A stretch of DNA of 64,000 nt from Cymbidium sinense (lineage: Eukaryota > Streptophyta > Magnoliopsida > Asparagales > Orchidaceae). The notes beneath the pieces were generated by a model, which saw only the letters and a program-made list of their open reading frames with translations, did not search any database and was not told where the DNA came from. Location of the stretch: assembly GCA_021442155.1 (NCBI GenBank), contig CM038221.1:46943648-47007647 (forward strand), given 5' to 3'. Below, in pieces: positions 32,766 through 45,400 of this stretch; position 1 is the first letter of the stretch; the number at the start of each line of letters is the position of its first letter. The position numbers and the translations under genes are program-made.

Positions 32766-34262
32766 AATATGCATATTTTCTCTTTCATGGATAAGTATAA
32801 TCTGTCCATCAGGTAAATCTTCATTGACTGGTGAATCTGTTGGGATACGATGTGGAGCGAGAAAATTTACTAGTATTTGCCCCTCCACAGCTTTTTGAGA
32901 TACATATGTAATATCAAACTGTAACAAGAGCATTGCCCATCATGCCAAATGACCTGTCAATGCTGTCCTTAACTTTCTAAACTTCATCGGATCGATCTTT
33001 TAGATGAGTGTTGTTTGATGTGACAACATATAATGTCGAAGCTTCTAGGCAATAAAGATTAGTGCAAGACAGTGCTTCTCGATCGGAGAGTACTTTGCCA
33101 CAACTCCTATCAATCTTTGATTGATATAGTATAGTGTATTTTCTTTGCCTTCTTTATTATGCTATACAAGCAATGCTTTGAAAGATTCTTCTAGTGCAGT
33201 TGTATAGCACTATAAGAATTAGTGAATTTAACAAGTATCTTTTGATGCTATTGAATGCTTCTTGACATTTATCATCCCATTTAAATGACACATTCTTCTT
33301 CATCAATTTAGCAATGACACCTGCCTGACATATTTGATATAATTCACATGATGAATGTTGATTCATCTTAAGATCATATTGCATTATTCTTTTGAAGACC
33401 ATCCTTAGGTCATCAAAATGATTTTCACGATCTATGCTCTTAATGACAAGGTCATCCACATAGCATTCTACTTTCTAATGAATTAACTCATTGGGGATGC
33501 GTGTCATGGCCCTCTGATATGTAGATCTAGCATTCTTCAATCTAAAGGGCATGACTGTATATCAATATATACCAATTGGAGTCCTGAATAATGTATGTCT
33601 TTCATCTTTGGGAGCCATCTTGATTTGATTATACCTTGATGATCCATCCATGAATGAGAACATGTCATAGTATGAAGTATTATCCACTAGTAGATTTGAT
33701 ATTGGAAGCAAAAAATTATCTTTTGGGCATGCTTTGTTCAGATCTCAGAAGTCAATGCAGATATAAATTTGACCATTCTTCTTTTTAACTAGGATAATGT
33801 TGGCTATCCAATATGCATACTTATCCTCTCAGATGAAGCCTACTTCAATTAACTTCTTAGTTTCTGTAATTATATGTTCTTCAATCTCCAATCCCATTTG
33901 CCTAGGAGCTTGCTTAATAGGCATTGCATTTAGTTTAATGACAAGTTTAATAAGTGCTACCTTATGGGATAAACCTGGCATTTCAGAGTATGCCAAAGTG
34001 AAGCAGTCCCTGAATTCACATAATAGAGCTTTCATATCTTCAACCTTTCATCAGGCAAAAGGGCACTGCCGAAAGTTAGGCGAGGATCATCCTTTGTTCC
34101 CAAGTTGATTTCCTTCAACTCATCCATGGTAGCTGTTTGTCCACCATCTTCAAGCTCTTTAGGCACTAGCTTGGCTTCTATCTCCCCATCATTTATTTGA
34201 TTGACTTCATAAGGATCATCTTCATATTCGGTCTCAGTCTCAATTTCTTCTTCTATTATCAC
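32766..34262 (-). pseudogene. Element M reverse transcriptase and RNase H, interrupted
   Basis: 34,262-34,032 is an acidic linker ending 'ELKEINLGTKDDPRLTFGSA', the typical pre-RT phrase. 34,035-33,829 has 'GLSHKVALIKLVIKLNAMPI' and 'KKLIEVGFI'. After a frame change come 'LNKACPKD', 'FSFMDGSSRYNQI' (first catalytic Asp) and 'CYVDDLVIKS' (YVDD, about 33,470-33,440), then 'KWDDKCQEAFNSIKRYL' of the connection. RNase H follows to about 32,800, poorly preserved. Stops break the frame near 33,475, 33,290 and further down. Confidence 0.82.
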
Positions 34263-34496
34263 ATAATAGGTTTTTCTTCGATGGTATTTATGTCGGATGT
34301 ATCCAAGACCTTTAGATGTAATATTATCACACTTTCGTAAGGTCTGTGAACTTTTTAGATCCCATAGGGTATCAAAGAAGTTGGCTCATCATCTTTTTAT
34401 TCCAATATCGACTCCCAATTTGTGCATCATCTTGTGAATCCTTGGAGGATAATATTTTGGCATTCTTATGAGAACCTTATCATCATATTCATCAAA

Positions 34497-34994
34497 TTAT
34501 ATGAGCCAATCAAAATCTTGGTGGTAACACTCCTCAAACTTGTAAAATGAAATTCCATATTCATCACTTCCAAGCAAGGGCGGTATATAGAAAGTCTTTG
34601 ACTCTTCAATAATGTGGGCCTCACGTGGATTGATTTCCTTGAAATGTTGAAAAGGAACTGACATGATCACTAATGAATCTTTTGAGATCAGTAGGTACAC
34701 CGTCCTTCTTGAAGAGATACACTGAACTTCACTTTCGTAAGTAGGTTTAGAATCGTAATTAGGATCTGAGTATTCTATATTTTTCTTTCTTTTCACTAGA
34801 GACTTGTTTACTCTTTTAGGTCTGATAGAAGGATCTTCTTCTTCTTCTTCTATGTCAATGCCCAGATGAGGGAATAGCCTTTTCAACTTAAGTGATGCAT
34901 TGGCTACTTTAGGAAGAGTCAGCGTCGCCTTCTTTTTTTTTTGCTTTTCACTTCTTTGAGTTATTTTACAGCCTTTGAAGTTGAAGTCTTGCAT
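34497..34994 (-). pseudogene. Element M protease-RT linker
   Basis: An open stretch of 165 codons, Lys-rich then Glu-rich ('IDIEEEEEDPS'), followed by 'PTYESEVQCISSRRT'. It is charged and low complexity, like the linker of A and B at the same place. No domain assigned. Confidence 0.55.
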
Positions 34995-35400
34995 TGCTGA
35001 GGCTTAGGCTCCTTCAACAAATAGTATTTCACATATTCATAGATTTTAGCTTCATGGATAGTGAATGGCTGAAGATTGCCAGGAATTCTGTGTTCTTCCT
35101 CGTCTCTTATGTATTTCATGCATTGGTGCAAGGTAGATGGGACTATCCCATACTCTTGTAGCCAAGGATGACCCAACAAGGCCCTGAACAAGCTGTCAGC
35201 ATCAATGATGTAGAATTTGGCTTCTGTGTAAAGTTCCCCAAATCTTAGTGGCAAGTTAAAAGATTCGAGAGTCTTTTGCACTTTTTTATTGAAGTCATGG
35301 ATCATTAATTTGTCTCACCCTAAATATTGAATGTTAAGAGACAATCCTTTCAATGCTCTCAGACTCATGAGATTGACAGATGAACCTGGATCAATTAGAA
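34961..35400 (-). pseudogene. Element M aspartic protease, interrupted
   Basis: 'ILIDPGSSVNLMSLRALKGL' (about 35,395-35,335) is the active-site region, with D-P-G where retropepsins have D-S/T-G. Then comes a stop, and from 35,305 'LPLRFGELYTEAKFYIIDAD' and 'LLGHPWLQEYGIVPSTLHQC', the conserved C-terminal half. The linker overlaps at 34,961. Confidence 0.75.
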
Positions 35401-36600
35401 TTCGATTTACTATGACATCATCGCTCTCTGCAGAGACATATAGCGAGCGATTATATTCTGATGTTCCAAGCATAAGATCTTCCTCAGAGAAGGTGATCGT
35501 CGAAAGGTCTTGAGATTATAATACTTCAGTCATACACCGCTCGACGAAGTATGCTTCATATTTCTTCAAATTCTTAAAAGCCTAAATTAAGATTTCATGG
35601 AGATCTTGTGACATCAAGAGGGCCTCATACACACTCAATTATGTTGAGTCTTCCTCAAGTGTGACAAGATGTTGTAATTGACTCATTTATCCACGTTAGC
35701 TTCCTTTTTGGATCTTTAGGAATGATATTTTTATTACCTTATATATTCTTGTCATTGCTTTTATTTGGCATTCCTTTCTTCTATGATGACGACAGCACCT
35801 TGCCACTTCTTAGTTGTACTAGGGTTGCTCTATCTGGCTTAGATTCTTCTAAAGAAGTCTCCCCTTCATAATCACTATTTATGTCAGAATATCGGATGGA
35901 GACTTCAGAATCATGTCCCAATTTTATGTCTTTCATCAATGGGGATATTGAACACTCTGACTCATCTTCCTCTGGAAAGCACAAGTCTTCTTCCAAACGA
36001 TCATCTGTTTACTTCACCATTAGGCAAGACATGAATGTCATGTCATTGGTGGTTCCTCTTCTTGAATTATCTTAAAAAGGTGAATTTCGTCGGAGAATAT
36101 CCAAAGACACTGAGATAACCTGACATATTTCTCCAGAAAGAGATTCTTCGTCATAATCTCTATCATTTGTTTCAATGATTTAGAGTCCTGACATGAAATC
36201 AACAAGCTTAATTGGTTGTCTCACTGGTTGTTGATATTCTTCAAGATTATTAATAATCTTTTGGGTAGTGGATCTTCTCTTTATATTCTTTCATTTGGCT
36301 GGCCTTTTGGGAGTTTTTGGCAAACTCCTAATGGGCTATTTCTTTGGTTTGGGAACACCAACCACCTTGGATTGCTTCTAAAGAGCATGATCTTTTGATG
36401 TGGACCCTACCTTTAGTTCCAATTCTGGTCCAAATGGTGATTTCCACTTGTCACTAGGAACGCATTCTAACTGCTTCAACATCTTCATAGTTTTCTTTGA
36501 GATCACAGTCTCACATTTATCACCTTTAACTGCCTTTACTTTTTTTCTATGGGGGCACGAAAGAGGGCATAACCACCCTTGTAGATTCTTTCTTTGGGTG
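35401..36600 (-). pseudogene. Element M gag-protease linker, decayed
   Basis: It includes an open stretch 35,996-35,781 ending 'TLVQLRSGKVLSSS', the R-S-G-K phrase that commonly precedes protease in gypsy polyproteins. It also has acidic runs such as 'DINSDYEGETSLEE'. The rest is broken. No further domain. Confidence 0.55.
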
Positions 36601-38260
36601 AATTAGAACACTATTGGATAGCATGAATTACTTCTTTTCCAGCCAATCTTTGAATACATACTAATCTTTTATAGGGTGGCTAACTACCAAAGATACAGAC
36701 AGTAATTTGGGCTAGTAGTTCATCCTGACTCTTCAAGTCTTTTACACTATGGCAACTCCAACCCTGCCTTGAGTGCTTGTTGGAATATTTTAGCTACACT
36801 TTCTCTTTTGAAAGAGTATTCTTTATTCATTTTCTTCTTAAGAGATTGATGCATTCGATCATCATCTCCTAATGATTATCTTGGGGGCTCACCATTACCT
36901 GAGAAAGTTCTGGGTTTGTCATTGCCTCAAAGAACAAACTTTGGTTGAGAATTGAAGGGTTGTTTGACCTTTTCTTCAAAATAATGAGTTATTTTCCTTT
37001 ATCTGCATTATAGGTTGCTTGCCTTTCTCTATTCAAATCGTATGAGGCTGTGTGAGATACACTTCTCCTTGATTCTGAGAACTTTCCTTTCTTTGTTTTG
37101 TCTGGATGACTTTCAAGCATGGAAAGATTCAACTTTTCAAATTTCATCACTCAATCAAGTAGTTCTTGGAATGTGGTGATGGAAGCCATGCATAAATAAG
37201 ATGTCATTTTATCATCAATGTTTCCCATTAGTAGCTAAATTTCTTGTTCTTCTTTCAGTTGTTGCTCGCACTTCATGCTCATGTTGCACCAACGAGTTAT
37301 GTATTTTATAACTAACACATCTTTCTTCCTTTTCTCCCAGGCAAGGTAAGCTATAGTAGTCTTTTTGATTGCACTGATAAATCTTTTGATGAACATTACA
37401 TCCAACTCGATGAATGTCTTAACTGAGTCGTTCGATAGCTCTATGTCCCATTTGAAAGCAGTTGCAATTAAGCTCCTAACGAATTGGCGAAACAATAGTG
37501 CGTCATTGCCCCCATTGTTACCACAAGTTGCTTTAAATTATGCTAGGTGCTGCCTGAGATTACCATTATCATCAAATGAATGGAATTTCGGCACCGAGTA
37601 ACCTTTAGGATATGACACATGGTCATATTCTACAGGGTATGGGCGACCTCTGTTCACCAATTTGTCCACATGTTTTACACCTATGACAGCTTTTATTTTT
37701 TTCCACTTATGATGGTTTCGAGTTGTATGGTTGCCACCAGCTCATATGTGCTCAATATATCGAGGAGTATCTTTGAAACATTGATTGACCATCATGGTTC
37801 TTTGTGCTTGTTCGACTTGCTCTAGTGGATTGATGGGCACAATGTTGATTGTTTGATGATTGGCTGGAGGAACTGGTGTCGGTATTGAGGTAGCATTCAT
37901 CTACATCATTTGCATCATGAGATTCATTTGTGTCATCATCTAATTCATCTTCAAATTCAGTTGAGAGATCTCTTTATCTTTAGCCATCATATGCCATTGA
38001 ATTTGTCTTTACACTTGAGCAAGTGCAGCAGTGTTAGCAAATGGTGTGTTATCTTCTTCTTGTTCATCACTTGAGAAGAAAATAAAGGGTTTTGCTTATG
38101 TTTTACCTTGCATTGGTTCTTCAATATGGATAGGAGGTGCCACTCCATGATGCCTGGATCGATAATGTCGTACACTAGATGGTTCTCCGATGTGTTGTAC
38201 CATATACACCACATCCACCCCCATGATATCTTCTTCATCTTCCTCTTCTTCTTACAACCT
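36601..38260 (-). pseudogene. Element M gag, decayed
   Basis: On the minus strand, 'EYDHVSYPKGYSVPKFHSFD' (about 37,635-37,575) opens the gag core. The open stretch 37,495-37,235 carries 'SLIATAFKWDIELSNDSVKT' and 'MFIKRFISAIKKTTIAYLAW', then 'YITRWCNMSMKCEQQLKEEQ'. 'MASITTFQELL' follows near 37,190. At 36,700-36,660 a 'PNYCLYL' remnant marks the zinc-knuckle, with its other ligands lost. The start region near 38,240 is Glu/Asp-rich. It would form the particle and bind RNA. Confidence 0.8.
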
Positions 38261-39004
38261 TATCTCTGACTGACATCTCCATCTAATTTTAGGCTCAGAG
38301 TGTGGGATGAATGTCTCCTCAATCAAAGGGCTATGATCAAAATCAAGAGAAGATCATTTAGGTTGGTGATGGGATTCTCTATAGGGTGTCAACCACCACG
38401 AGCCTTGTTGATTATAATATTCCTTTTTGGAATCCATTCTTGTTGGGTCATATTATCATAGAATCTCTAGATATTCAAGCTAGATGTCATGCCTTTTTGC
38501 CTTTTTGTGGCTACTTCTTCTTGAGGGTTTAGCCTCCAGATTTATTTTCCCTTCTGTCGGGACCTTTCGGTACAGAATTCCCAAACACGCTGTTCAGGTG
38601 TCACGCTCTGATGTTCAACGTGCAGAGCTTATTTGCAATGCTCTTGAGTTCTTACTACCACTGATGGTAACTTCTGCAGTGGAGCATTATTGGCTTCTCT
38701 AAAAATTGGCCTTTTATATCTCTTCTTCATAAGACCTTATTCTTTTACAACTTTTAGCACCATGAGCACTCTAGAGGATAGAGTTTCAAAATGCCTCCTT
38801 TGTTGGGTTCGAGCATGGTACCGTTGCTCCTAGAATGATTGCTTAATATCACTAGTAGAACTATTCCTTTTTGCCCGCTTGATATTTATAACTTGTTCTA
38901 AGTGGGAACACTCATTTTTGGTTGTAAGGTTGGTTGTGTAACAGATGAGCTAGGTGAGAGCTGATGGGCTCATAGCTCAGCATTCCTTTTTCTCCTCTGC
39001 CTTC
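38261..39004. other. Unassigned stretch between element M and LTR fragment C
   Basis: It probably belongs to the 5' untranslated part of M on the minus strand. No LTR end, primer site or frame was recognised. The segment 38,545-38,660 is slightly GC-richer ('ctgtcgggacctttcgg'). Confidence 0.35.
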
Positions 39005-39910
39005 TAGCCCTCCATATTAGACATAGGACTTATCTTAGACTTTAAGAGTTCCTTAGTCTTAAGACACATCTAGTGATTAGGTGGACACTCAACCAAGCCC
39101 TAGAGACTTAGAAGAGTTAACCATAGGAATAGGTCATGCCTTAGGGGTGTTAGGAAAATTTTCCTACCCTTAGCTTGAACTAATCCTCACTTTCCTTCCT
39201 TCAAATCAAACTCCAAATCAATCTTATTTGATTTTCTACAAACCCAAATCAACTCCATATGATTGACACTCATAATTGAAATCCATGATTGAAATCCAAA
39301 AATGAAATTCCTAAGTCCAAATCTTTCCTAAGTTCTTAATCTTCTTTTAAGGCTTAGCCTAAATCAAGATCTAAACCAATTCAAACTAATGAGATTTGCT
39401 CATAACTCATTTATATTCTCATTTATACTCTCATATATAAATGAAATATAAATTCAAACCAATCAAACTAAACTCAAGATTCAAAATTAATTCATGAAAT
39501 TTCCTAAGTCCCTTAATTCCCTTCTTATGGACTTAGCCTAAATCATGATCAAGTCAATTTAGATTCATGAGATTTTCTCATAATTCATTTATTTTCTCAT
39601 TTATATTCACATATATAAATGAAATATAAATATAATTCAATCGAACCAATTTCAAAAATTCAAGCTTCAAACTCTAAAATTCTCCTAAGTCCTTAATCTC
39701 CTTCTTAAGGACTTAGGATAAATCATGATCAGATCAATTCAAATTCATGGGATTTTCTCATAAATTATTTATATTCTCATTTATATTTACATATATAAAT
39801 GAAATATAAGTATAATAAGTCAAACCAAATTCAAAAATTCAAAACTCCTACTCCAAAATTTGTTAAGTTCTTTAAAATTCCCTTTTAATAAACTTAGCCT
39901 AAATCATGAC
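39005..39910 (+). repeat. LTR fragment C (5' end of an A/B-family LTR), interrupted by element B
   Basis: From 'agccctccatattagacata' on it is collinear with the start of the B LTR (39,935 onward). Shared words include 'gactttaagagttccttagt', 'acacatctagtgattaggtg' and 'ataggtcatgccttaggggt'. The first 25-30 LTR bases are missing or diverged. It ends within the 180-bp repeat at 'cctaaatcatgac', exactly where the next LTR begins with TGTTGAC. Confidence 0.8.
39350..39910 (+). repeat. About 180-bp tandem repeats in LTR fragment C
   Basis: Units start with 'cttagcctaaatcatgatc' near 39,350, 39,530, 39,709 and 39,890 (cut). Each carries 'catatataaatgaaatataa', which can pair with 'catttatattctcatttata' in the same unit. 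Confidence 0.8.
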
Positions 39911-40295
39911 TGTTGACATCATTTTTAGGATGAGCTCTCAACCCTCCATCTTAGAAATAGGACTCCTCTTAGGCTTTAAGAGTTCCTTAGTCTTAATACA
40001 CATCTAGTGATTAGGTGGACACTCAACCTAGCCCTAGAGACTTAGAAGAGTTAGCCATAGGAATAGGTCATGCTTTGGGGGTGTTAGGAAAACTTACCTA
40101 CCCTTAGCTTAAACCATTCCTCACTTTCCTTCATTCAAATCAAACTCCAAATAAATCCCAATTAATTTTATTCAAACTCAAATCAACTCCATATGATTGA
40201 AATCCATGATTGAAATCTTTGATTGAAACCCATGATCAAAATCCATCAAAATTCCTAAGTCCAAATTTCCCTATGTCCTTAATCTTATCTTAAGG

Positions 40296-41000
40296 ACTTA
40301 GCCTAAATCGTGATCAAAACCAAATTAAATATTTAAGATTTTCTCATAATTCATTTATAATCTCATTTATATTCACATATATAAATGAAATATAAATTCA
40401 AACCAATCAAACTAAACTCAAAATTCCAAATCAATTCATGAAATTTTCTTAAGTCCCTTTAATTTTCCATTAATGGACTTAGCCAAAATCAACTCTAAAC
40501 CAATTCAAACTCATGGGATTTTCTCAAAACTCATTTATATTCACATATATAAATAAAATATAAATATAAATAAATCAAACCAAATTTAAAAAAAATACAA
40601 ACTCCAAACTCCAAAATTTTTATAAGTCCTTTAAATCCTTCGTAATGGACTTAGCCTAAATCATGATTAAACCACTTCAAAATTCTTAAAATTTTCTCAT
40701 GATCCATTTATATTCTCATTTATATTCACATATATAAATGAAATATAAATATAAATCAATCAAACCAAATTCAAAAATACAAACTCCAAACTTCAAAATT
40801 TTCCTAAGTCCTTTAAATCCTTCTTAATGGACTTAGCCTAAATCATGATTAAACCACTTCAAACCCTTGAAAATTTCTCATCATACATTTATGTTCTCAT
40901 TTATATTCACATATATAAATAAAATATAAATTCAAACAATAAAAACCAATTCCAAAAATTAAACTCAAATCCACTCAAAATTCAACCTAAGCCTTTCAAG
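40296..41000 (+). repeat. About 180-bp tandem repeats at the start of LTR B
   Basis: Units opened by 'gacttagcctaaatc' start near 40,296, 40,477, 40,649 and 40,830. The same array is in C and in the 3' LTR (about 61,431, 61,588, 61,757 and 61,923, there shortened to about 165 bp). Confidence 0.8.
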
Positions 41001-41289
41001 TCAAAATCTTGAATTTAGCCAAATCAATTTCAATTCAAGCAAAACTCTTGAATTTTCTTCATGATTCAATCAACTCTACAATCATGAATTCATATATAAA
41101 TCCAAAATTCAATCACTCAATCAAAAACCAATTCAAAAATCAAACCCTAAATCCTTTCATATTCTTCCTTTGAATATGAAATTGACAAATAGATCAAAAC
41201 CCATTTTACTTCAAATCACTTACAAATAGATTTATATTTAAATCATGATTCCACATATAAGATCAATCAAGATCAAATCAAGCTTTGAA

Positions 41290-42000
41290 ATTTGACCACT
41301 TAGGCTCACTTGAAAGTGACCTAAAGTACCTTATGAGCCAAATTCTAATCCTAACCAAATTGGATTGAATCAAACTCATATATCTCTCTTATCATGATCA
41401 ACAATCATCATGGGATGATCAATCAATCAAATTAGGTCAAACCAAGTCGACTGGGGTTGAGTCAACACTTAGCCCAAAATGAAACTTAACATTGATCACC
41501 ATAGGCCAAATTGATTGAAACCATTGATCTAAGTTCAATCATGAACTATGTTTGAACTTGACCAAGACAACATTTGAGCCTAACCTAGCCCACTTGGCCA
41601 CTTGACCCAACTTGACCTAAAAAGTCAAAATATATCAAAACTTGATCTAAGCTAAATTGAATCAAACCAATAGATCAAGTTCATTTCAAATCACTTGTTG
41701 AACTTGACCAAAGCCTAAATTGGCCAACTAGACCTAACCTAGCCTCAATTGGCCAACTAGACCTAAAGGGATCATGTTGAGCCAAATTTGAACTTAACCA
41801 AAATTTATTGGAAATAAAGATACCAATCCACTCCATATGACTAACCTAACCTAAACCTACCCATGACCCAGCCCAAATAGGTCAAATGGGTCAAATATGT
41901 CAACTTGCCCCTTTTGACCTAAATGGGTCAATATGAGCTAAACCTTGTCAAATGAATTCAAAATCTCATGAAACTTGGCCAAACCTAGTTTCTCCACATA
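41290..42000 (+). promoter_or_regulatory. TTGAC-rich (W-box-like) segment in 5' LTR B
   Basis: Repeated 'cttgacc', 'tttgacc' and reverse 'ggtcaa' words, for example 'cttgacccaacttgaccta' (41,602-41,620), upstream of the TATA box at 42,402. Confidence 0.45.
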
Positions 42001-42401
42001 CCCAACATATCCAAATTGAAAATTCAGCAAAATAACCATTCTACTCCTAGGCCATAGAACAAATTTTAGCCTAATCCATGGGTAATTTGGTCATACCCTC
42101 TTCATATTAACTTGATGCTTTCCTAATAGCTCAAGGGGACCTAATGAAGAGTGGTGCACCCAACCTAATGGGTTTGGATTAGCCCAAATGGATCCAAGGC
42201 CAAACTTGATACCATGGGTCAAATTGGCTCATTTTAAATCCCTCTTCTACTCAATTTCAAGCACATGGGAGGTTGGCAATCCACTCAAGGCCTCAAATCA
42301 ACCATGTGCCAACTCAAAATGGATCAAACAACTTTCCCATTGTGGTCAATTGGATCAAAATGGCAAAGAAGCTTGCAGCTGTCCGATCCTTCAAGGGGGG
42401 A

Positions 42402-42407
42402 TATATA
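42402..42407 (+). promoter_or_regulatory. Putative TATA box of 5' LTR B
   Basis: TATATA in 'ggggatatatactcctcc', conserved at 63,551 in the 3' LTR and aligned with TATAAA of LTR A. Confidence 0.5.
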
Positions 42408-45400
42408 CTCCTCCTAGTTCAATTCAAATCCATGATTCCTCGATTCGACTAAGCCCTAAAGAGTGTTAGGAAAGATCAGATATCCTTCCTAAGCATTCTA
42501 AAAGGGATTTGAATTTGGGATTTCTCAATTTTCTCCATTGGAAAATAAGGGAGCTCACTTGAACTTCCAACTTTATCCACACTGAAAACCACTCCAATTC
42601 CTCTTGCACACTTCCTCTAAGGACCAATCCGAGCACACTCAAACTTTCATTTGAGTTCCCATAGCAAGGAGAGGAGCATTTAGATCAAAGTCGTAAGAGA
42701 ATTGAAGTGTTGTTAGTCTATAGAACAATCTACTCAACCACAAGGCCTAAGAATTTCAGCAAGGCTTCGTCTGTACTAGACGAAGCTATCTCATCGATCT
42801 CAAGTGCCGGTAAGGTATGAAATTTTCCAACCACCTAGCATAGGAGGTGTTGATTTTTTGTGAAAGGAATTTTCAATTCATGCAAATTCCACCGTTAGAT
42901 GTGCCACTTATTGGCTTTAGATGGTGTGGGTTAAGTTTTATTACAATCTGAGATCAATCGAGCTCGAATCTTCCCCTAGATCATGGATGATCTCTATTAA
43001 GCCTAGGGGAAGAACTAGGGTGATCTTGCTCATCCATCCGCACAATTTAGATGGATGGACAAGATTATTTCCACGTTTAGAAAATTATTTATCCCTTTTA
43101 AAATCGTGGGGAGATCCCTAGCCATCTGATCTTTGATCGGACATCAGAGATCAAAGCGCATCTCGCCACCACGCTGCCTTTTGAATGTGATGTTTAAGTG
43201 GGACGCTCACCGCACGATGCGTGTGAAGCCTTGGCCACATACTTTGTGGTGAGGAATTAGGATGCTTCATTAATTTTAATTAATCTATGGATCTTCTAAA
43301 AATCATATATCTCTTAATAAAACTCAGAAAAATATGAAATAAAATCCTATGGAAAGATAATTCAATATAGAATATTTTAAAAATAATTTCAATGGGTTTT
43401 AATTATGCTTTTCTCTGATTTTATGTTTTATTATAAATTCTATTTTGTTAATTACCTCTTAATTAAGCCTCTGATTAATCCCAAATTTCTTGGGTATGTT
43501 TTAGGAGATGACCTCTACCTCCTCTAATTTTCTTGGGATTTATTGAATGCTTAATAGAGGAAATTAAAAAAATGTTTCCTAATTACTCCATTAACCTAAT
43601 TAAATATAATTAAGGCATGATTAATGGTTTTAATCCATGATTAGAGTTGATTAACGTTAGATCCAGTAGATGGGAGGTTTAGGGAATAATTTTAGGGCAT
43701 TTCCATAAGCTATTCCCTAAACCCCCTTTTCTTTCCTTAATCTTCTCTTAATTAAGGATTAATCCATTTAATTATCCCCTTAATTAATTTCTAAAAATTC
43801 TAAAAAAAACTTCCAGAACTTAATTAACCTACTTTGGATATATGCTTAGGTGTTTAATAGCTTAGTTCAATTAAGTAAATCAAATCCCAATTCATATGTA
43901 TAAAGGAGTGTTTTCAAATTGCTTAAGCTAAACCCCTTAGCTTAAATAACCATTAATCATGAGCAAAATTACATTAGGCCTTCTTCTTATTAGGTGCATT
44001 GCAACTTTAAATTTCTTATGAGTTTTTATGTCATCTCATTGGCTCATAATTATTTGGTTAATTATATTAAGGTGGTGTAGGTAAGGGTTAATTAATTTGC
44101 TTAATTAATACCTTAACCTAATTAATATATAAAAATGAATCTAATCATCTAAAAATTAAACAAAAATATCAAACATATGTTAGAATGAGTTAGGAACAGC
44201 AAACTCAACTCACCCTTTTAAAATTAAATCAAACTCCAAACTAAATAAAAATTACATTGAATTCACTTTGATTTATTTTAAACTTTCTTATTCCATAAAA
44301 ATGTCTTTAGGATTTAATTAAAGTGAGCCTGTTTACCTGCTTTCATTGCTTTGATACTTTCCTCAACATGTTAAATTTGTATATCATGTAGTTTCATGCA
44401 TTCATATTTTTCAAATTCAAATTTAAAAATGAAATTTTTTACTTTATGTCAAATTTTTATGCTTTGGCTAAAGTATAAATATGAGTGGCTATTATCACTA
44501 CTAAATTCAAATTATCTTCAAAACATATAAATCAATTATCAAATTTGAAAGTGTGCTACTTATATTTTAATTAAGCATGCATGTGAATATATGGATGTGC
44601 TTAGCATAGTTTCTTTAATCTCTTATGTTAGCATAGTTTTGAATAGGAGTTGGTAAGATGTATGGTTCATTTGAAAAGAACCTAACACTTACTTAATTCC
44701 ATACCAGATTCATTCCTATGCTATCACTTAAGAAGAATTACATATGCTTACACACATAAATTACATAAATAAAAATGAATCAACTAATACAACTTTTGCA
44801 TCCTCTCTTTCCATTTCATTTCTTTTATGCATATATTTCTATTTAAGAAAAGTGGTATATTAGTCTGGATAATCTTGAGGTTCTGCAGTATTATACAAGT
44901 TAACAATTATGTACTCCTCTCACATGTATGTATTAGATAAAGAAACTCTTTTATACTTAAAGAAAATCATGCATAATTAAATTTCCAAATCTCCCTAAAT
45001 GGATTACTTAGCATGCATAATAAAGTGTGTTAAGTGTTCATATTTGTATGTATAGATATGCTTAGGACTCATTCATATGCATGTTATGTTATACATGTTG
45101 TGTGTTATGTGGATTTAATTCATTTTATTTAATCTTAAAATGCCTTTCTTTTTGAATAAGTTTGTTTAGAGTTTATGTAAACTTATGATTAATTAAAAGA
45201 TTTAATCAAAACATTCACTTAGACAAAATTAAAATGTGAATCTACTTTAGAAATTACTTGAGGGAAGGAAGAGAAGTTCTCTTCTCTTTCCCTCTCTTCA
45301 TAACTTAGTAATTGTCACTTGAACCAAATCAAAATATGAAATTAAATCAACCCAAAATAATTAAACAACTTAAATGAAAGCCTCCACTAAGTTGAACATA

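Larger units (their letters stand above)
30884..38900 (-). mobile_element. Element M: second Tat-type Ty3/gypsy element, minus strand, LTRs not found
   Basis: Reading the minus strand from 38,240 down gives gag, a protease linker, protease, RT, RNase H, second RNase H and integrase, ending at a TAA at 30,884-30,886. The wording differs from A and B, so it is another family of the same lineage. No LTR pair or primer site could be recognised on either side: the 5' side runs into the LTR fragment at 39,005, and the 3' side dissolves into repeats. All domains are broken. Confidence 0.8.

Noticed and set aside
42188..42469. 93-codon plus-strand frame in LTR B
   Set aside because: It overlaps the promoter region; the matching part of the 3' LTR (63,360-63,620) does not keep the frame.
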